Assembly: GCA_004297845.1 (NCBI GenBank)
Contig: SCSP01000118.1
Span: forward strand, 1-32,191
Length of the DNA stretch: 32,191 bases
Origin: Bacteroidota bacterium
Lineage (GTDB): Bacteria > Bacteroidota > Bacteroidia > Palsa-948
Direction: 5' to 3'
Shown: positions 15,952-24,110 of the stretch, piece after piece
Layout of the letters: each line of letters starts with the position of its first letter
Numbering within the stretch: the first letter of the stretch is position 1
Program-made: the position numbers and the translations under genes
Notes under the pieces: model-generated
What the model was told of the DNA's origin: nothing
Seen by the model: the letters and a program-made list of their open reading frames with translations, nothing else
Database searches by the model: none

Positions 15952-17310
15952 CTAGTGCGTCAGGGAGTTAAACCGCTTCATCCCTATCAACTGGTCGTAA
16001 TTGCTGTTAATGGGTTTGTGGTAAACATAAATTACATAATCGTTCTCCGTTTCATAATGTGAGCCTTCAATGTAGGATTCATCCCCTGCTTTTTCATTGT
16101 CATTTAAATACATGTATTCGTAATTGTAATACCCCTGTTTCAAATAAAGGGTTGCCTCGTATCCTCCCAAAGTTTTGTTGTAATGCATTTTATTCTCATT
16201 GCTGTATTTCCAGTTGCTGAGCGCGCCAAAAACATACAGACTTCCGTTTTCTGCCGCTTCTTTCATTGGCAATGTAAAATGCACATACACGTATTCCGCC
16301 TCTGTTTCGCTGGCAGCAGGGGAGCTTTCCTGGCGGGTAATTTTATATTTCCCGTTTATATCCCTGTCTGACAAATACTGAAGGAAGTTTCTTTTTGTGC
16401 CGGGGAAAAGATAAACGTGATCCTTTTTTGCCGAGTCGGATGAATTGGATTTCACGAACTCCGAATTCCATCGCAGGCTTTTGATGTCAAAATTCCGGAA
16501 TTCGTTTCCTCCAGGAAAAACATTATCCTGGTCGTGATCATAGGTAAGTTCATTGTCTTTTACAAAAATCGGTTTCAGTTTGGTAATGGCGTTATCCCAT
16601 CGGTCATTTTGCATGACTACTACTTTCAAGTCCTGATAAGGGTTTGTGATCTGGTATCCGCTGGTTTGGATGGAAAAATCAATTTCCTGTTTGTAATTGT
16701 ATTCATCCAGAATGGTTGCGTGGTGAATATCGGGTATTATGTTAACACGTTCATCAATTACCATAAAACATTTTGTCAGAATCAGGTCATTCTGCTCGTA
16801 ATCCAGGAAAACTTTCAGAAGGTAATTTCCGGATTTGGTGGGTTTCAGGTTTTCGGTCGGAAATAAAAGTTCGTAATGCAAGTATCGCTGAATGGTGTTT
16901 TTCGAGTACTGGTAATCATTTATGTTGTCGTCAAAAAAACCGCTGATGTACTCGGAGGGAAGCATCCTGTCGCTGGGCATCCAGTTTGCATCGCAGTGAA
17001 TGATGGTGAATTTGTAACTCTTGGATTCTCCGTCCAGATCGTCAAATGTGAGTTTTAGCTTCTCGGTGGAGCCAAGTTTAATAACCGGAGCAGAAAATTC
17101 CCAATCCTCTTTTTGAAGCTGCACAGTACGTATGTTCTTCTTGTAGGTATAATCCTCATAGCGCAGAAAGTTTTTCTCGTAGTATGGTGGATTTTCTGTC
17201 TGTGAGAAGGAAAATGAAGGGAATATCAGGAAGAGCAGATAACAGACAATAGGCAGTCGACAATTGTTTTGTTTGTTGTTTACTCTGAATTGTCTGCTGC
17301 AACATTTCAT
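15952..17310 (-). CDS. type IX secretion system plug protein (DUF5103 family)
   Basis: A 452-residue secreted or periplasmic protein of the DUF5103 family, the T9SS plug that closes the SprA translocon in the Flavobacterium structure. After a signal peptide (LPIVCYLLFLIFPSFSFSQ, about 19-37) come beta-rich domains: an N-terminal domain with VIKLGSTEKLKLTFDDLDGESKSYKFTIIH-like strands (about 76-105), a middle domain with NYLLKVFLDYEQNDLILTKCFMVID, and a C-terminal domain ending YDQLIGMKRF. Length fits the family. The first 18 codons lie over a short inverted repeat (GCAGTCGACAATT / AATTGTCTGCTGC), giving an odd N-region CCSRQFRVNNKQNN. It lies 20 bp downstream of the truncated LTA-synthase-like gene. 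Confidence 0.83.
   Translation of the reverse strand: MKCCSRQFRVNNKQNNCRLPIVCYLLFLIFPSFSFSQTENPPYYEKNFLRYEDYTYKKNIRTVQLQKEDWEFSAPVIKLGSTEKLKLTFDDLDGESKSYKFTIIHCDANWMPSDRMLPSEYISGFFDDNINDYQYSKNTIQRYLHYELLFPTENLKPTKSGNYLLKVFLDYEQNDLILTKCFMVIDERVNIIPDIHHATILDEYNYKQEIDFSIQTSGYQITNPYQDLKVVVMQNDRWDNAITKLKPIFVKDNELTYDHDQDNVFPGGNEFRNFDIKSLRWNSEFVKSNSSDSAKKDHVYLFPGTKRNFLQYLSDRDINGKYKITRQESSPAASETEAEYVYVHFTLPMKEAAENGSLYVFGALSNWKYSNENKMHYNKTLGGYEATLYLKQGYYNYEYMYLNDNEKAGDESYIEGSHYETENDYVIYVYHKPINSNYDQLIGMKRFNSLTH
17253..17300. repeat. short inverted repeat in the signal-peptide region of the plug gene
   Basis: GCAGTCGACAATT (17253-17265) against AATTGTCTGCTGC (17288-17300): 11 of 13 bases pair. It encodes the extra polar residues before the hydrophobic core of the signal peptide. 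Confidence 0.45.
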
Positions 17311-17330
17311 TTTTCAAAAATCGAGAATGA

Positions 17331-18056
17331 TTAATTTATATTGCCTGCCTCTCCCGTTTCTTCCTCCGGCTCCTGGAACGCAAGCAGTGTCATGTGTCCC
17401 AGATGCCACACCGGATTGATGCTCACATGGTCGATAAATTTGGTTTCCGAATAGCAGGAGGCTGTTTCATTAATGGGCTTCTGTTGTATTCCTCCACGCA
17501 TAATGATAAAAACTACGGGAAATAAAATTGGGATAACAATAATTTTTCGTTTTGTAGGGGCGGTGGAGTAGGGCATCACCATCAGCATCAGCGCACGGAA
17601 CAGTAAAACAAAAATCGTGATCACCACTGCTACACCAATACATACGCCAACCAGTTCAAGGGTGGTCATGTAAGGAAACATTTTCGCGGGCGCAATGAGA
17701 TAATATAAAGTATTGTAGTTGATCAGGGCGTTCCATTCCCCGTACATGACGATATTTGAAATGCAAAGCAAGGTAATCACAGAGATCATTGCCAGGTTAT
17801 AAAAGTGATTAATCTTGTTGAGAAAATTATTTTTAAAGAACTGCTGGATCGCCCAAAGGAGGAGCGGAATGGCGACAAGGTACGCGATGGTGGCAATATC
17901 GAGCCTGAATCCGTACAGGAATGAGGTAAGGGTCTCCGCGTATTTTCCGTCCGGGATTTTACTTGGATAGAGGAGGATGAAAGCCACCCTGTACAGGGTA
18001 AAAAACACCATCCAATACAAAGAAAGCTTCAAAAAATATAATAAGCCTCTGAGCAT
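17331..18056 (-). CDS. LTA-synthase/sulfatase-family membrane domain lacking its catalytic domain
   Basis: A 241-residue protein with about five membrane segments (near 8-30, 54-72, 86-106, 130-155 and 171-187) and the stretch MRGGIQQKPINETASCYSETKF then INPVWHLGH. In full-length Bacteroidota LTA-synthase-like phosphoglycerol transferases (around 600 aa) an equivalent RGG...PIN segment leads from the membrane domain into the extracellular alkaline-phosphatase-like domain. Here the protein ends shortly after it, with a Glu-rich tail, and the next gene begins 20 bp on, so the catalytic domain is absent. It is either a deletion remnant or a stand-alone membrane partner. The start codon overlaps the stop of the DUF2807 gene by one base (TGATG), implying translational coupling. 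Confidence 0.72.
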   Translation of the reverse strand: MLRGLLYFLKLSLYWMVFFTLYRVAFILLYPSKIPDGKYAETLTSFLYGFRLDIATIAYLVAIPLLLWAIQQFFKNNFLNKINHFYNLAMISVITLLCISNIVMYGEWNALINYNTLYYLIAPAKMFPYMTTLELVGVCIGVAVVITIFVLLFRALMLMVMPYSTAPTKRKIIVIPILFPVVFIIMRGGIQQKPINETASCYSETKFIDHVSINPVWHLGHMTLLAFQEPEEETGEAGNIN

Positions 18057-18802
18057 CAGTTCTGTTTAATGAGTTTTCCTGTTCCAACACCTTTCAGTAA
18101 TATTGCAGGGTTCCCTGCGTAGTAAATATTTCCTTCCCAGTCAATGGTTGCCGCAAGATCTGTTTGAACATTTACATGATCATTGCCTGAAGATTTTGAA
18201 TGTACCCAGGCAATCTCAGTCTGCAACTCTTCGCAGTGCAAATATCCTTCCCCCACATGCCAGCTGCCCAATATGTTGGTTTTCCCATGCAGTGTCAGGT
18301 CAGCGGTTGTATGCATATTCGTGTAAATAACACTTGCATTAACCGTAAGGTCGACATCCCCGGATTGGTGCGCCCAGATATCCAAGGTGTCACAAGTGAT
18401 TGTATCATCTGATTTCACAAGGCCGCTTCCAAGATTCCAGAGAAAGCGTAATGTTGGCATCGTAATGTACACATTGATGTTGCCTCGCTTGTAACTGCGT
18501 GCCCAATTGCAGAGATTTTTATTATCTATTTCCAATATCCCGCTGTCAACCTCAGTTTTTATGAGCGGAATCAGATTATTGCCTGCCTCAATGCTAACTT
18601 CCTGCGTGGTCCCCTGCTTAATAAATACATCTACATTACCTCTTACGCGGATCTTGGTGAAGGGAGATATCGTTCGCGACTCCGTAGCAACCTTCCCGGT
18701 GCGCTTAATGCAGTCCCACCTGTTTTCTTTATTGCATGAAAGATGAAACAAAGCGGGGAAACCCACAGCCAAAAACAGAAGCGTTCCGGATTTTTTTCTC
18801 AT
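18056..18802 (-). CDS. DUF2807 (head GIN domain) lipoprotein
   Basis: A 248-residue lipoprotein: the signal peptide ends with lipobox LSC at about 22-24 (ALFHLSCNKENR). The rest is a right-handed beta-helix-like DUF2807/head-GIN domain, with typical repeats ISPFTKIRVRGNVDVFIKQG, VSIEAGNNLIPLI, LEIDNKNLCNW, LWNLGSGLVK, LDIWAHQSGDVDL and a C-terminal IYYAGNPAILLKGVGTGKLIK. It is probably attached to the outer membrane facing the periplasm or surface. The role in Bacteroidota is undefined; anti-sigma or adhesin roles have been suggested for relatives. It is the first gene of the minus-strand trio ending with the T9SS plug and is divergent from the TMTC-like gene across 97 bp. Confidence 0.85.
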   Translation of the reverse strand: MRKKSGTLLFLAVGFPALFHLSCNKENRWDCIKRTGKVATESRTISPFTKIRVRGNVDVFIKQGTTQEVSIEAGNNLIPLIKTEVDSGILEIDNKNLCNWARSYKRGNINVYITMPTLRFLWNLGSGLVKSDDTITCDTLDIWAHQSGDVDLTVNASVIYTNMHTTADLTLHGKTNILGSWHVGEGYLHCEELQTEIAWVHSKSSGNDHVNVQTDLAATIDWEGNIYYAGNPAILLKGVGTGKLIKQN

Positions 18803-18885
18803 ATAATAAGGATGGCGAAGGTAAAAATATTTATCCGAATAGACAATTCTTAATGTTTTTTTATTTTTGATTAAAAAATTTTATG

Positions 18886-18893
18886 TAGGTTTG
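18886..18893 (+). promoter_or_regulatory. -7 box (TAGGTTTG) for the TMTC-like gene
   Basis: TAGGTTTG matches TAnnTTTG and ends 6 bp before the ATG at 18900, with a TTTG at 18866-18869 (spacing 16, shorter than the usual 19-21). The short gap predicts a leaderless transcript and supports the ATG start over the upstream TTG. Confidence 0.45.
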
Positions 18894-18899
18894 AATGGA

Positions 18900-21050
18900 A
18901 TGACGGGAAAATTAAAACTTCCTCACCCGCTTGTACTTATCATCGGCATTGGCTTTTTGCTATATGCACGGTCTCTTTCTTTTGATTACACCAATTTTGA
19001 CGATAATAGCCTGATCCGGGATAATCAAAGCTACCTCCGCGACCTTTCCAACATGGGGGACGCATTTAAGAGAACCGTTTTCATCACCGGCTCGGATGTT
19101 TTCTACAGGCCTATAGAGACAATTTGGTTAATGCTAAACGCCCGGGTTGGGGGAGAAGACCTTTTTTTCTATCACCTGTCTTCCTTGTTGCTGCATTTTT
19201 TGGCCGTGTACCTTGTTTTTATTTTGCTGAAGCGTTTGAATAATTCTGAAGAAACCTCTTTGTTTTTGTCTCTGATCTTTTTAGTGCATCCGCTGTTTGC
19301 TCAAGCCGTTGCCTGGGTGCCGGGTGTGGTTGACGTGCTTGCGTTGATTTTTTCCGTTGCGGCTTTTCTTTTCTTTCTTGATTTCGTGGATACCCGTCAA
19401 CGGAAACATTTTGTCCTGCACCTGCTATTTTTTGCGCTTGCGCTTTATACGAAGGAGATATCTGTCGGTATAATGGCTGTTTGTGTTTGCTATCTGCATT
19501 TTATAAAGAAGGAAGACCTTGTTTCTTATAATAAAAAAGTGTTCTTATCCGGGTGGATAATCCTGTTTGTTCTCTGGTTCCTGATGCGGAATGCTGCCTT
19601 GCAGGGACAAAAGCAAAAAGGGATAGTTGAAATGGCGCTCTCCATCGGAAATAACCTGCCTGCATTCCTTCAATATATCGGCAAAGCACTGTTGCCCTTT
19701 AATCTTTCCGTGATGCCGATAATGGGTGATACAACCTTTATCTATGGAGCAGTGGTGGTGTTGGCTATCATTCTTGCTCTGTATTTTTCAAAAGAAAAAA
19801 GAAATGCATGGATATTATTTTCTGCGATCTGGTTCCTTGTTTTTCTTTTGCCTACTTTCATTCAGACAAGTGCCTTCCGGATACATCAGGCGTACGAACA
19901 CAGGATGTATCTCCCCATGGTTGGTTTCTTGCTTCTCTTTGCGGAAACCGACTGGCTGAAGAACTTTTCAACTGAAAAGACAATTTATAGAATTACTGCT
20001 CCTGCAGTTCTTATTTTTTTCTTTGTATTGACTTTCATGCATGTGAAAACATTCAGCGATACAAAAACCTTTTTGGACAATGCGGTGAACACGGCTCCGG
20101 GTTCCTCCCTGGCGCACCGGAATATGGGAATTCATCACCAGGATAATAACCTGCTCCTGGAAGCATCGGAAGAGTATTTAAAATCCCTTGCCTTGAACCC
20201 GCATGAAGCAGACCTGCATAACAACTTGGGTGTTATTTACGATACATGGGAAAAAAAGGATCTGGCCGAACAGGAATACCTTACAGAAACCCGGATGAAC
20301 CCGGCTGGCAGTCAGGCATTTCATAACCTGGGTGTTCTGTTTGCCGCAAGGGATGAAAATGAAAAGGCGGAATTCTATTTCAAAAAAGCCCTTGCAGTAA
20401 GGCAAAGCAGAGGCACGTTAGAGCAGATGGCACTGCTGTATAAAAAAACAGGCCGGCAGGAAGAGATGAATAAGGTCATTCAGGTGCTTCAACGCATGGA
20501 TAATGCAGCAAGCGCTTCAGGCAGTATTGTTTCAACTCCTAACCCAACTCTTTCCTCTTCCGACTCTCCAATGCCTGTCAATGATCCAATAGCTTTAGGC
20601 AGGCAATTAATGCAGCAGGGAAAATTACAGGAAGCCGAGGCTGTCTTCAAGCAGGTACTGATGCGTGATTCAATGAATACAACAGCGCTTTTTAACTTAG
20701 GATTGATTTATTATTCCTCTGAACAATTGGATGCCGCAGAATCATTATGGAGGAAGGCAGTACGTATTGACCCTGCTTATACGGATGCATTTAATAACCT
20801 GGCTATTTCTCTTGCCCGGCAGGGGAAAAATGACGAAGCGGAAATTGTTTTGAAGAAGCTGATTTTTTCCAATCCGAATTACATGGACGGTTATTTTAAT
20901 ATCGCGAACTTTTACGCGCGCGCAGGAAAGGACAAAGAGGCTCTTTTTTATGTAACTGAATTGAAAAAGAGAGGAGCCGCAAAAGAACAATTTCAGCAAA
21001 GAGGAATCAAGCTAAGCGCTGAACTTGAAAAAGTATTTGAAAAGCAATAG
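18900..21050 (+). CDS. TMTC-like GT-C membrane protein with TPR repeats
   Basis: A 716-residue protein: about ten membrane segments in the first 385 residues, then TPR repeats. The N-terminal luminal loop FDYTNFDDNSLIRDN carries the acidic motif typical of GT-C glycosyltransferases, and FYRPIETIWLMLNARVGG and FHLSSLLLHF-like segments fit the TMTC/O-mannosyltransferase-like group. TPRs include AHRNMGIHHQDNNLLLEASEEYL, ADLHNNLGVIYDTW, AFHNLGVLFAA and, after a Ser/Pro-rich linker near 540-555, TALFNLGLIYYS and AFNNLAISLARQG. It probably transfers sugar from a polyprenyl donor to exported proteins or glycans; donor and acceptor are unknown. The start is ATG 18900, not the track TTG. Its stop TAG directly abuts the convergent stop of the PagL-like gene. 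Confidence 0.82.
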   Translation: MTGKLKLPHPLVLIIGIGFLLYARSLSFDYTNFDDNSLIRDNQSYLRDLSNMGDAFKRTVFITGSDVFYRPIETIWLMLNARVGGEDLFFYHLSSLLLHFLAVYLVFILLKRLNNSEETSLFLSLIFLVHPLFAQAVAWVPGVVDVLALIFSVAAFLFFLDFVDTRQRKHFVLHLLFFALALYTKEISVGIMAVCVCYLHFIKKEDLVSYNKKVFLSGWIILFVLWFLMRNAALQGQKQKGIVEMALSIGNNLPAFLQYIGKALLPFNLSVMPIMGDTTFIYGAVVVLAIILALYFSKEKRNAWILFSAIWFLVFLLPTFIQTSAFRIHQAYEHRMYLPMVGFLLLFAETDWLKNFSTEKTIYRITAPAVLIFFFVLTFMHVKTFSDTKTFLDNAVNTAPGSSLAHRNMGIHHQDNNLLLEASEEYLKSLALNPHEADLHNNLGVIYDTWEKKDLAEQEYLTETRMNPAGSQAFHNLGVLFAARDENEKAEFYFKKALAVRQSRGTLEQMALLYKKTGRQEEMNKVIQVLQRMDNAASASGSIVSTPNPTLSSSDSPMPVNDPIALGRQLMQQGKLQEAEAVFKQVLMRDSMNTTALFNLGLIYYSSEQLDAAESLWRKAVRIDPAYTDAFNNLAISLARQGKNDEAEIVLKKLIFSNPNYMDGYFNIANFYARAGKDKEALFYVTELKKRGAAKEQFQQRGIKLSAELEKVFEKQ

Positions 21051-22202
21051 CTAAAATCTATACCCCGCGCCAAATTCAATATTTTCTGCGGTGAACCAAT
21101 GTGTCTTTAAAGTGTAATTCAGAATCAGGCGCTTGGTCATATACACCCGCAGTCCAACCCTGTGATAGAAAGAGCCGTCCGCAGTAGTTTTGGTGTAATA
21201 ATAAGTTCCCATTTCTATGGGTAAGGCAATTTTTCCGACAACAATTTCATATCCAAGACGAAAACCCGCCTGAAGGTTATTTAATTTATTGCTCGTATCA
21301 AAAGTTCCTTTTTCTTCTGCTTTGGCGAGGTTACTCATATAATAAAAAAGGTCGTTCCCGGCACAGAACCTGCTTTTTGGAGAAACAGTTTTCCAAACTG
21401 ATAGTGTCAGGGCGAATGTGCCATATTTTTTTCCGTTCCTGTAATTCGTTTCATTGATTCCGGATAGAAAGTTTGTCGTAACAAATAGTTTTTTGCTGAT
21501 TTTTTCGGAAGAGGTATCACGGGCTGTTTTGGGAATACCTTTTTGTGAATCGAATTTGTAAAAACGGAGTCCTAAATTCATTGTCATAATGTTGATCCCA
21601 AGGTTTGGAACTGCCCAGTTGCCGTTTGAAAGATGTGTTAATCCGACCCCTGTCTGCATCTGAATATTTTTAAATGGGTGAAAAACGGAGTATAATCGCA
21701 GGTAAATAAATTCGTTAAAGTAGGAACCATTGATATTGTTCTTGTGGTTTAATTTTTTTTCATAGGGTTTGGTAATCAGCCCTAAGCCATTTCCGGTACG
21801 GACGAACAATTTGAATTTTCTGCCGGGATTAAGAGGAAAATTTACGAATGGAAAAAGTCCTATAGCTTGTCCGAGTTGCAGCGGGTTTCCCAGTTCAGCC
21901 AGATAAAATCCCAGTCCCTTCTCCGGATTATTATAAACTCTTTCCCAGTTTTTTTCTCCTTGGGTTTGTAAGGCAAGAGAGACTTCACCCCCTCCGATAT
22001 GGCTTTTGATGAGATACTCCATGTTTGGATTATGGGCCATGATAAATCCGTAGTGTGTGCTGACGGTTATAAAAGGTTTTGCCCCTGCCCCTGAAGGGGT
22101 TCGGAGGGTATCCTGTGCAGAAAAAAGTCCAATGAAAGAAAAATTGCAAAGCAGCAACAGGCTAATTACTCCCTTTAGGGTCGGGGTGTAGGTTTTTTTC
22201 AT
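21051..22202 (-). CDS. PagL-like lipid A deacylase (acyloxyacyl hydrolase family)
   Basis: A 383-residue outer-membrane beta-barrel protein that resembles PagL, which removes the 3-O acyl chain of lipid A. The signal peptide core is GVISLLLLCNFSFIGLFSAQ (11-30). The PagL hallmark THLSNG holds the His190/Ser192 pair, followed by NLGINIMTMNLGLRFY. Many alternating beta strands follow, ending with an aromatic residue (YRF) as in OMPs. It is much longer than Pseudomonas PagL (about 170 aa); the extra C-terminal strands are usual for Bacteroidota homologues. Two repeats lie in its first 40 codons: one encodes YTPTLKG before the signal core, one encodes RTPSGAGA right after the cleavage region. Confidence 0.75.
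   Translation of the reverse strand: MKKTYTPTLKGVISLLLLCNFSFIGLFSAQDTLRTPSGAGAKPFITVSTHYGFIMAHNPNMEYLIKSHIGGGEVSLALQTQGEKNWERVYNNPEKGLGFYLAELGNPLQLGQAIGLFPFVNFPLNPGRKFKLFVRTGNGLGLITKPYEKKLNHKNNINGSYFNEFIYLRLYSVFHPFKNIQMQTGVGLTHLSNGNWAVPNLGINIMTMNLGLRFYKFDSQKGIPKTARDTSSEKISKKLFVTTNFLSGINETNYRNGKKYGTFALTLSVWKTVSPKSRFCAGNDLFYYMSNLAKAEEKGTFDTSNKLNNLQAGFRLGYEIVVGKIALPIEMGTYYYTKTTADGSFYHRVGLRVYMTKRLILNYTLKTHWFTAENIEFGAGYRF
22081..22113 (-). repeat. GC-rich palindromic repeat in the PagL-like gene (mature N-terminus)
   Basis: CCCCT-GA-AGGGG (22088-22100) with a CCCCTG left and GGAGGGTATCC right flank. On the coding strand it reads ACCCTCCGAACCCCTTCAGG. In frame; gives RTPSGAGA. Confidence 0.65.
22169..22192 (-). 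repeat. GC-rich repeat in the PagL-like gene (signal peptide n-region)
   Basis: On the coding strand CCTACACCCCGACCCTAAAG then GGAG, with CCCTAAAGGG as a small hairpin. It resembles the other CCCC...AAAGGGG half-elements and encodes TYTPTLKG directly after MKK. Confidence 0.55.
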
Positions 22203-22223
22203 TAGTGCAAAGCTAAAAATATA

Positions 22224-22282
22224 GCCACAAATTCCACCAATTAACGCGAACTGAATTAGTGAAAATTTGTGTAATTAGTGGC
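22224..22282. repeat. inverted repeat (GCCAC-n-AATT family) between pagL-like and GT39-like genes
   Basis: The left arm GCCACAAATTCCACCAATTA pairs with the reverse complement of the right arm (AATTTGTGTAATTAGTGGC) at about 16 of 21 positions. I recall GCCACnAATTnCAC palindromes as common dispersed repeats in this phylum. It occupies most of the divergent gap and ends just before the GT39 promoter box. Confidence 0.6.
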
Positions 22283-22294
22283 TAAAATATCTCT

Positions 22295-22302
22295 TATGTT
22301 TG
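22295..22302 (+). promoter_or_regulatory. -7 box (TATGTTTG) for the GT39-like gene
   Basis: TATGTTTG matches TAnnTTTG and lies 15 bp before the ATG at 22318. It supports that ATG over the track TTG at 22300, which falls inside the box. Confidence 0.4.
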
Positions 22303-22317
22303 CAAGGCGTACATTCA

Positions 22318-24024
22318 ATGAAACAAAATTCCAAAAAGAAACATCAGGCAACCTCTTCTCCTGCATCTTCTTCAAAAAAGAAAGCAGATAACGCTTCGCT
22401 TTTTGCGAACCTGTCAGGGAACAGTAATTTCTATTCAATATTAATTGCATTAGTTGTGTTTGCGGTGCTGGTGATACGCTGGCGTTTTGTCAATATGCCG
22501 CTGGAAAGAGACGAGGGTGAGTACGCCTATTTCGGTCATTTGATATTGAACGGAATCACTCCTTATACTGAGGCTTATAATATGAAGTTGCCGGGCATCT
22601 ATTATATGTATGCACTGATAATGGCGGTTTTTGGCGAGTCGTACCGCGGCATTCACATTGGTTTTGTGTTACTGAATGCGGGAACGATGGTTCTGTTTTT
22701 TTATGCGCTGAAACATTTTTTTAGTCCGATGACCGCTGTGCTCACTGCCGGTTTTTATGGATTAATGGGAATGAGCATGCACGTGCTGGGTTTTGCCGCC
22801 CATGCCACTCATTTTTCGGTATTCTATGTTGCTCTTAGTTTATTCTTCTTTTCAAAATACGAACAGAAAAAAACACTTCTGTATGCCATGCTTACAGGAG
22901 GAATGTTAGGTATGTCCTTTTTAATGAAACAACAGGCAGTTTATTTCATCCTCTTTGGTGGAATTGTTTTTTTAATTTTTGAGTTCATGGAAAAACCCGT
23001 CAGCCTGCGTAAGATCACACGGAATATTTTTGCCTTTTCCGCGGGCGTTTTTATTCCGTATGCGCTGGTTTTGCTGGTCATGTTGGTTACCGGCACTTTT
23101 GATAAGTTTTGGTTCTGGACAGTTCAGTACGCAGGCGCGTATGTTTCCGGGGTGCCCTGGTCGCAGGGAAGAGAATTATTAAGCATGACGTTTACCCCAA
23201 TCTGGAATGAATTCAAATGGATATGGATACTGGCGATAGCAGGCGCGCTGATAGTTTCGCTTACAAAATTTACCCTCAAACAAAAAATAGTTGCTTTGGC
23301 TTTTTCGCTCTTTGCTTTTTTAACCACTACTCCCGGCTTTTTTTTCAGGCAGCATTATTTTGTGGTTTTTTTACCGGCCGGAGCGATGATGGCAGCTATT
23401 GCCCTGGATTTTGCCGGACAATTTATTATAAAGCAGATAAAAGTAAATGTTGTTGGACTGGCGCTGCCGCTCATTGTATTTTTTTTATTGTTTAACAGCG
23501 TCCTTTCGGGCAGTAAATGGTATTATTCCACAGAAAATCCCGTAGGGCTTTGCAAGGCAGTATATGGAACCAACCCATTCACGGAATCTGTGGAAATTGC
23601 AAAATATATAAATGCCAATTCATCCGATACAGATCGGATTGCGGTGCTCGGCTCGGAGCCACAGATATCTTTCTATGCAGACAGGAAATCAGCAACAGGT
23701 CATATTTATACATACGGCTTGATGGAGATTCATGAGTATAATCTTAAAATGCAGGAAGAAATGATAGCTGAAATTGAAAAAAATAAACCTCTGTTTCTGG
23801 TGTTTTGCAATATTTCTATGTCATGGCTTTCCCAAAAAGAATCTCCTATGAAAATATTTGAATGGTACGGAAAATATTCTCAGGAAAATTATAACATTGT
23901 CGGTTTGGTGGATATCCCCGATCAGGGTCCGAGCAGTATTTACTGGGGCGCTGATGCGAATCGAAATCCTAAAAATCAGAATTCGGTTTGGGTGTTTAAG
24001 AGGAAGGAAGAAATTAAAAAATAG
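22318..24024 (+). CDS. membrane glycosyltransferase, GT39/ArnT-like
   Basis: A 568-residue GT-C fold protein with roughly a dozen membrane segments and an N-terminal basic, Ser/Lys-rich cytoplasmic tail (1-35). The first loop has RDEGEYAY (64-71), the acidic catalytic motif of GT39/GT83 enzymes, followed by NMKLPGIYYMYALIMAVFGES, a very typical context. A soluble C-terminal domain (about 395-568) follows the last membrane helix. Such enzymes take a sugar from a polyprenyl-phosphate donor and place it on protein, lipid A or a glycan. The acceptor cannot be told here; the neighbouring PagL-like gene is suggestive of the outer envelope. The start is ATG 22318. Confidence 0.85.
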   Translation: MKQNSKKKHQATSSPASSSKKKADNASLFANLSGNSNFYSILIALVVFAVLVIRWRFVNMPLERDEGEYAYFGHLILNGITPYTEAYNMKLPGIYYMYALIMAVFGESYRGIHIGFVLLNAGTMVLFFYALKHFFSPMTAVLTAGFYGLMGMSMHVLGFAAHATHFSVFYVALSLFFFSKYEQKKTLLYAMLTGGMLGMSFLMKQQAVYFILFGGIVFLIFEFMEKPVSLRKITRNIFAFSAGVFIPYALVLLVMLVTGTFDKFWFWTVQYAGAYVSGVPWSQGRELLSMTFTPIWNEFKWIWILAIAGALIVSLTKFTLKQKIVALAFSLFAFLTTTPGFFFRQHYFVVFLPAGAMMAAIALDFAGQFIIKQIKVNVVGLALPLIVFFLLFNSVLSGSKWYYSTENPVGLCKAVYGTNPFTESVEIAKYINANSSDTDRIAVLGSEPQISFYADRKSATGHIYTYGLMEIHEYNLKMQEEMIAEIEKNKPLFLVFCNISMSWLSQKESPMKIFEWYGKYSQENYNIVGLVDIPDQGPSSIYWGADANRNPKNQNSVWVFKRKEEIKK

Positions 24025-24030
24025 GAAGCC

Positions 24031-24103
24031 CAGCCCAACGCTCCCGAGGGGAGGGAGATATGCGTGAAAGTCCTTCCCTTTGGGAAGGATTTAGGATGGG
24101 TTG
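24031..24103 (+). repeat. two-hairpin palindromic element between the GT39-like gene and nth
   Basis: CAGCCCAACGCTCCCGAGGGG, then a GAGGGAG arm, a 9-base linker, and AAGTCCTTCCCTTTGGGAAGG followed by ATTTAGGATGGGTTG. The ends CAGCCCAA and GATGGGTTG are inverted. The right half closely matches the copy inside the RsmI-like gene. It may also act as the terminator of the GT39-like gene. Confidence 0.85.
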
Positions 24104-24110
24104 AATAATT

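Noticed and set aside
17331-18056. Frameshifted rather than truncated LTA synthase
   Set aside because: Only 20 bp separate its stop from the plug gene, so there is no hidden catalytic domain in another frame.
21045-21056. Palindromic abutting stops TAG|CTA of convergent genes as a special site
   Set aside because: Two TAG stops meeting end to end make this palindrome automatically; no larger structure surrounds it.
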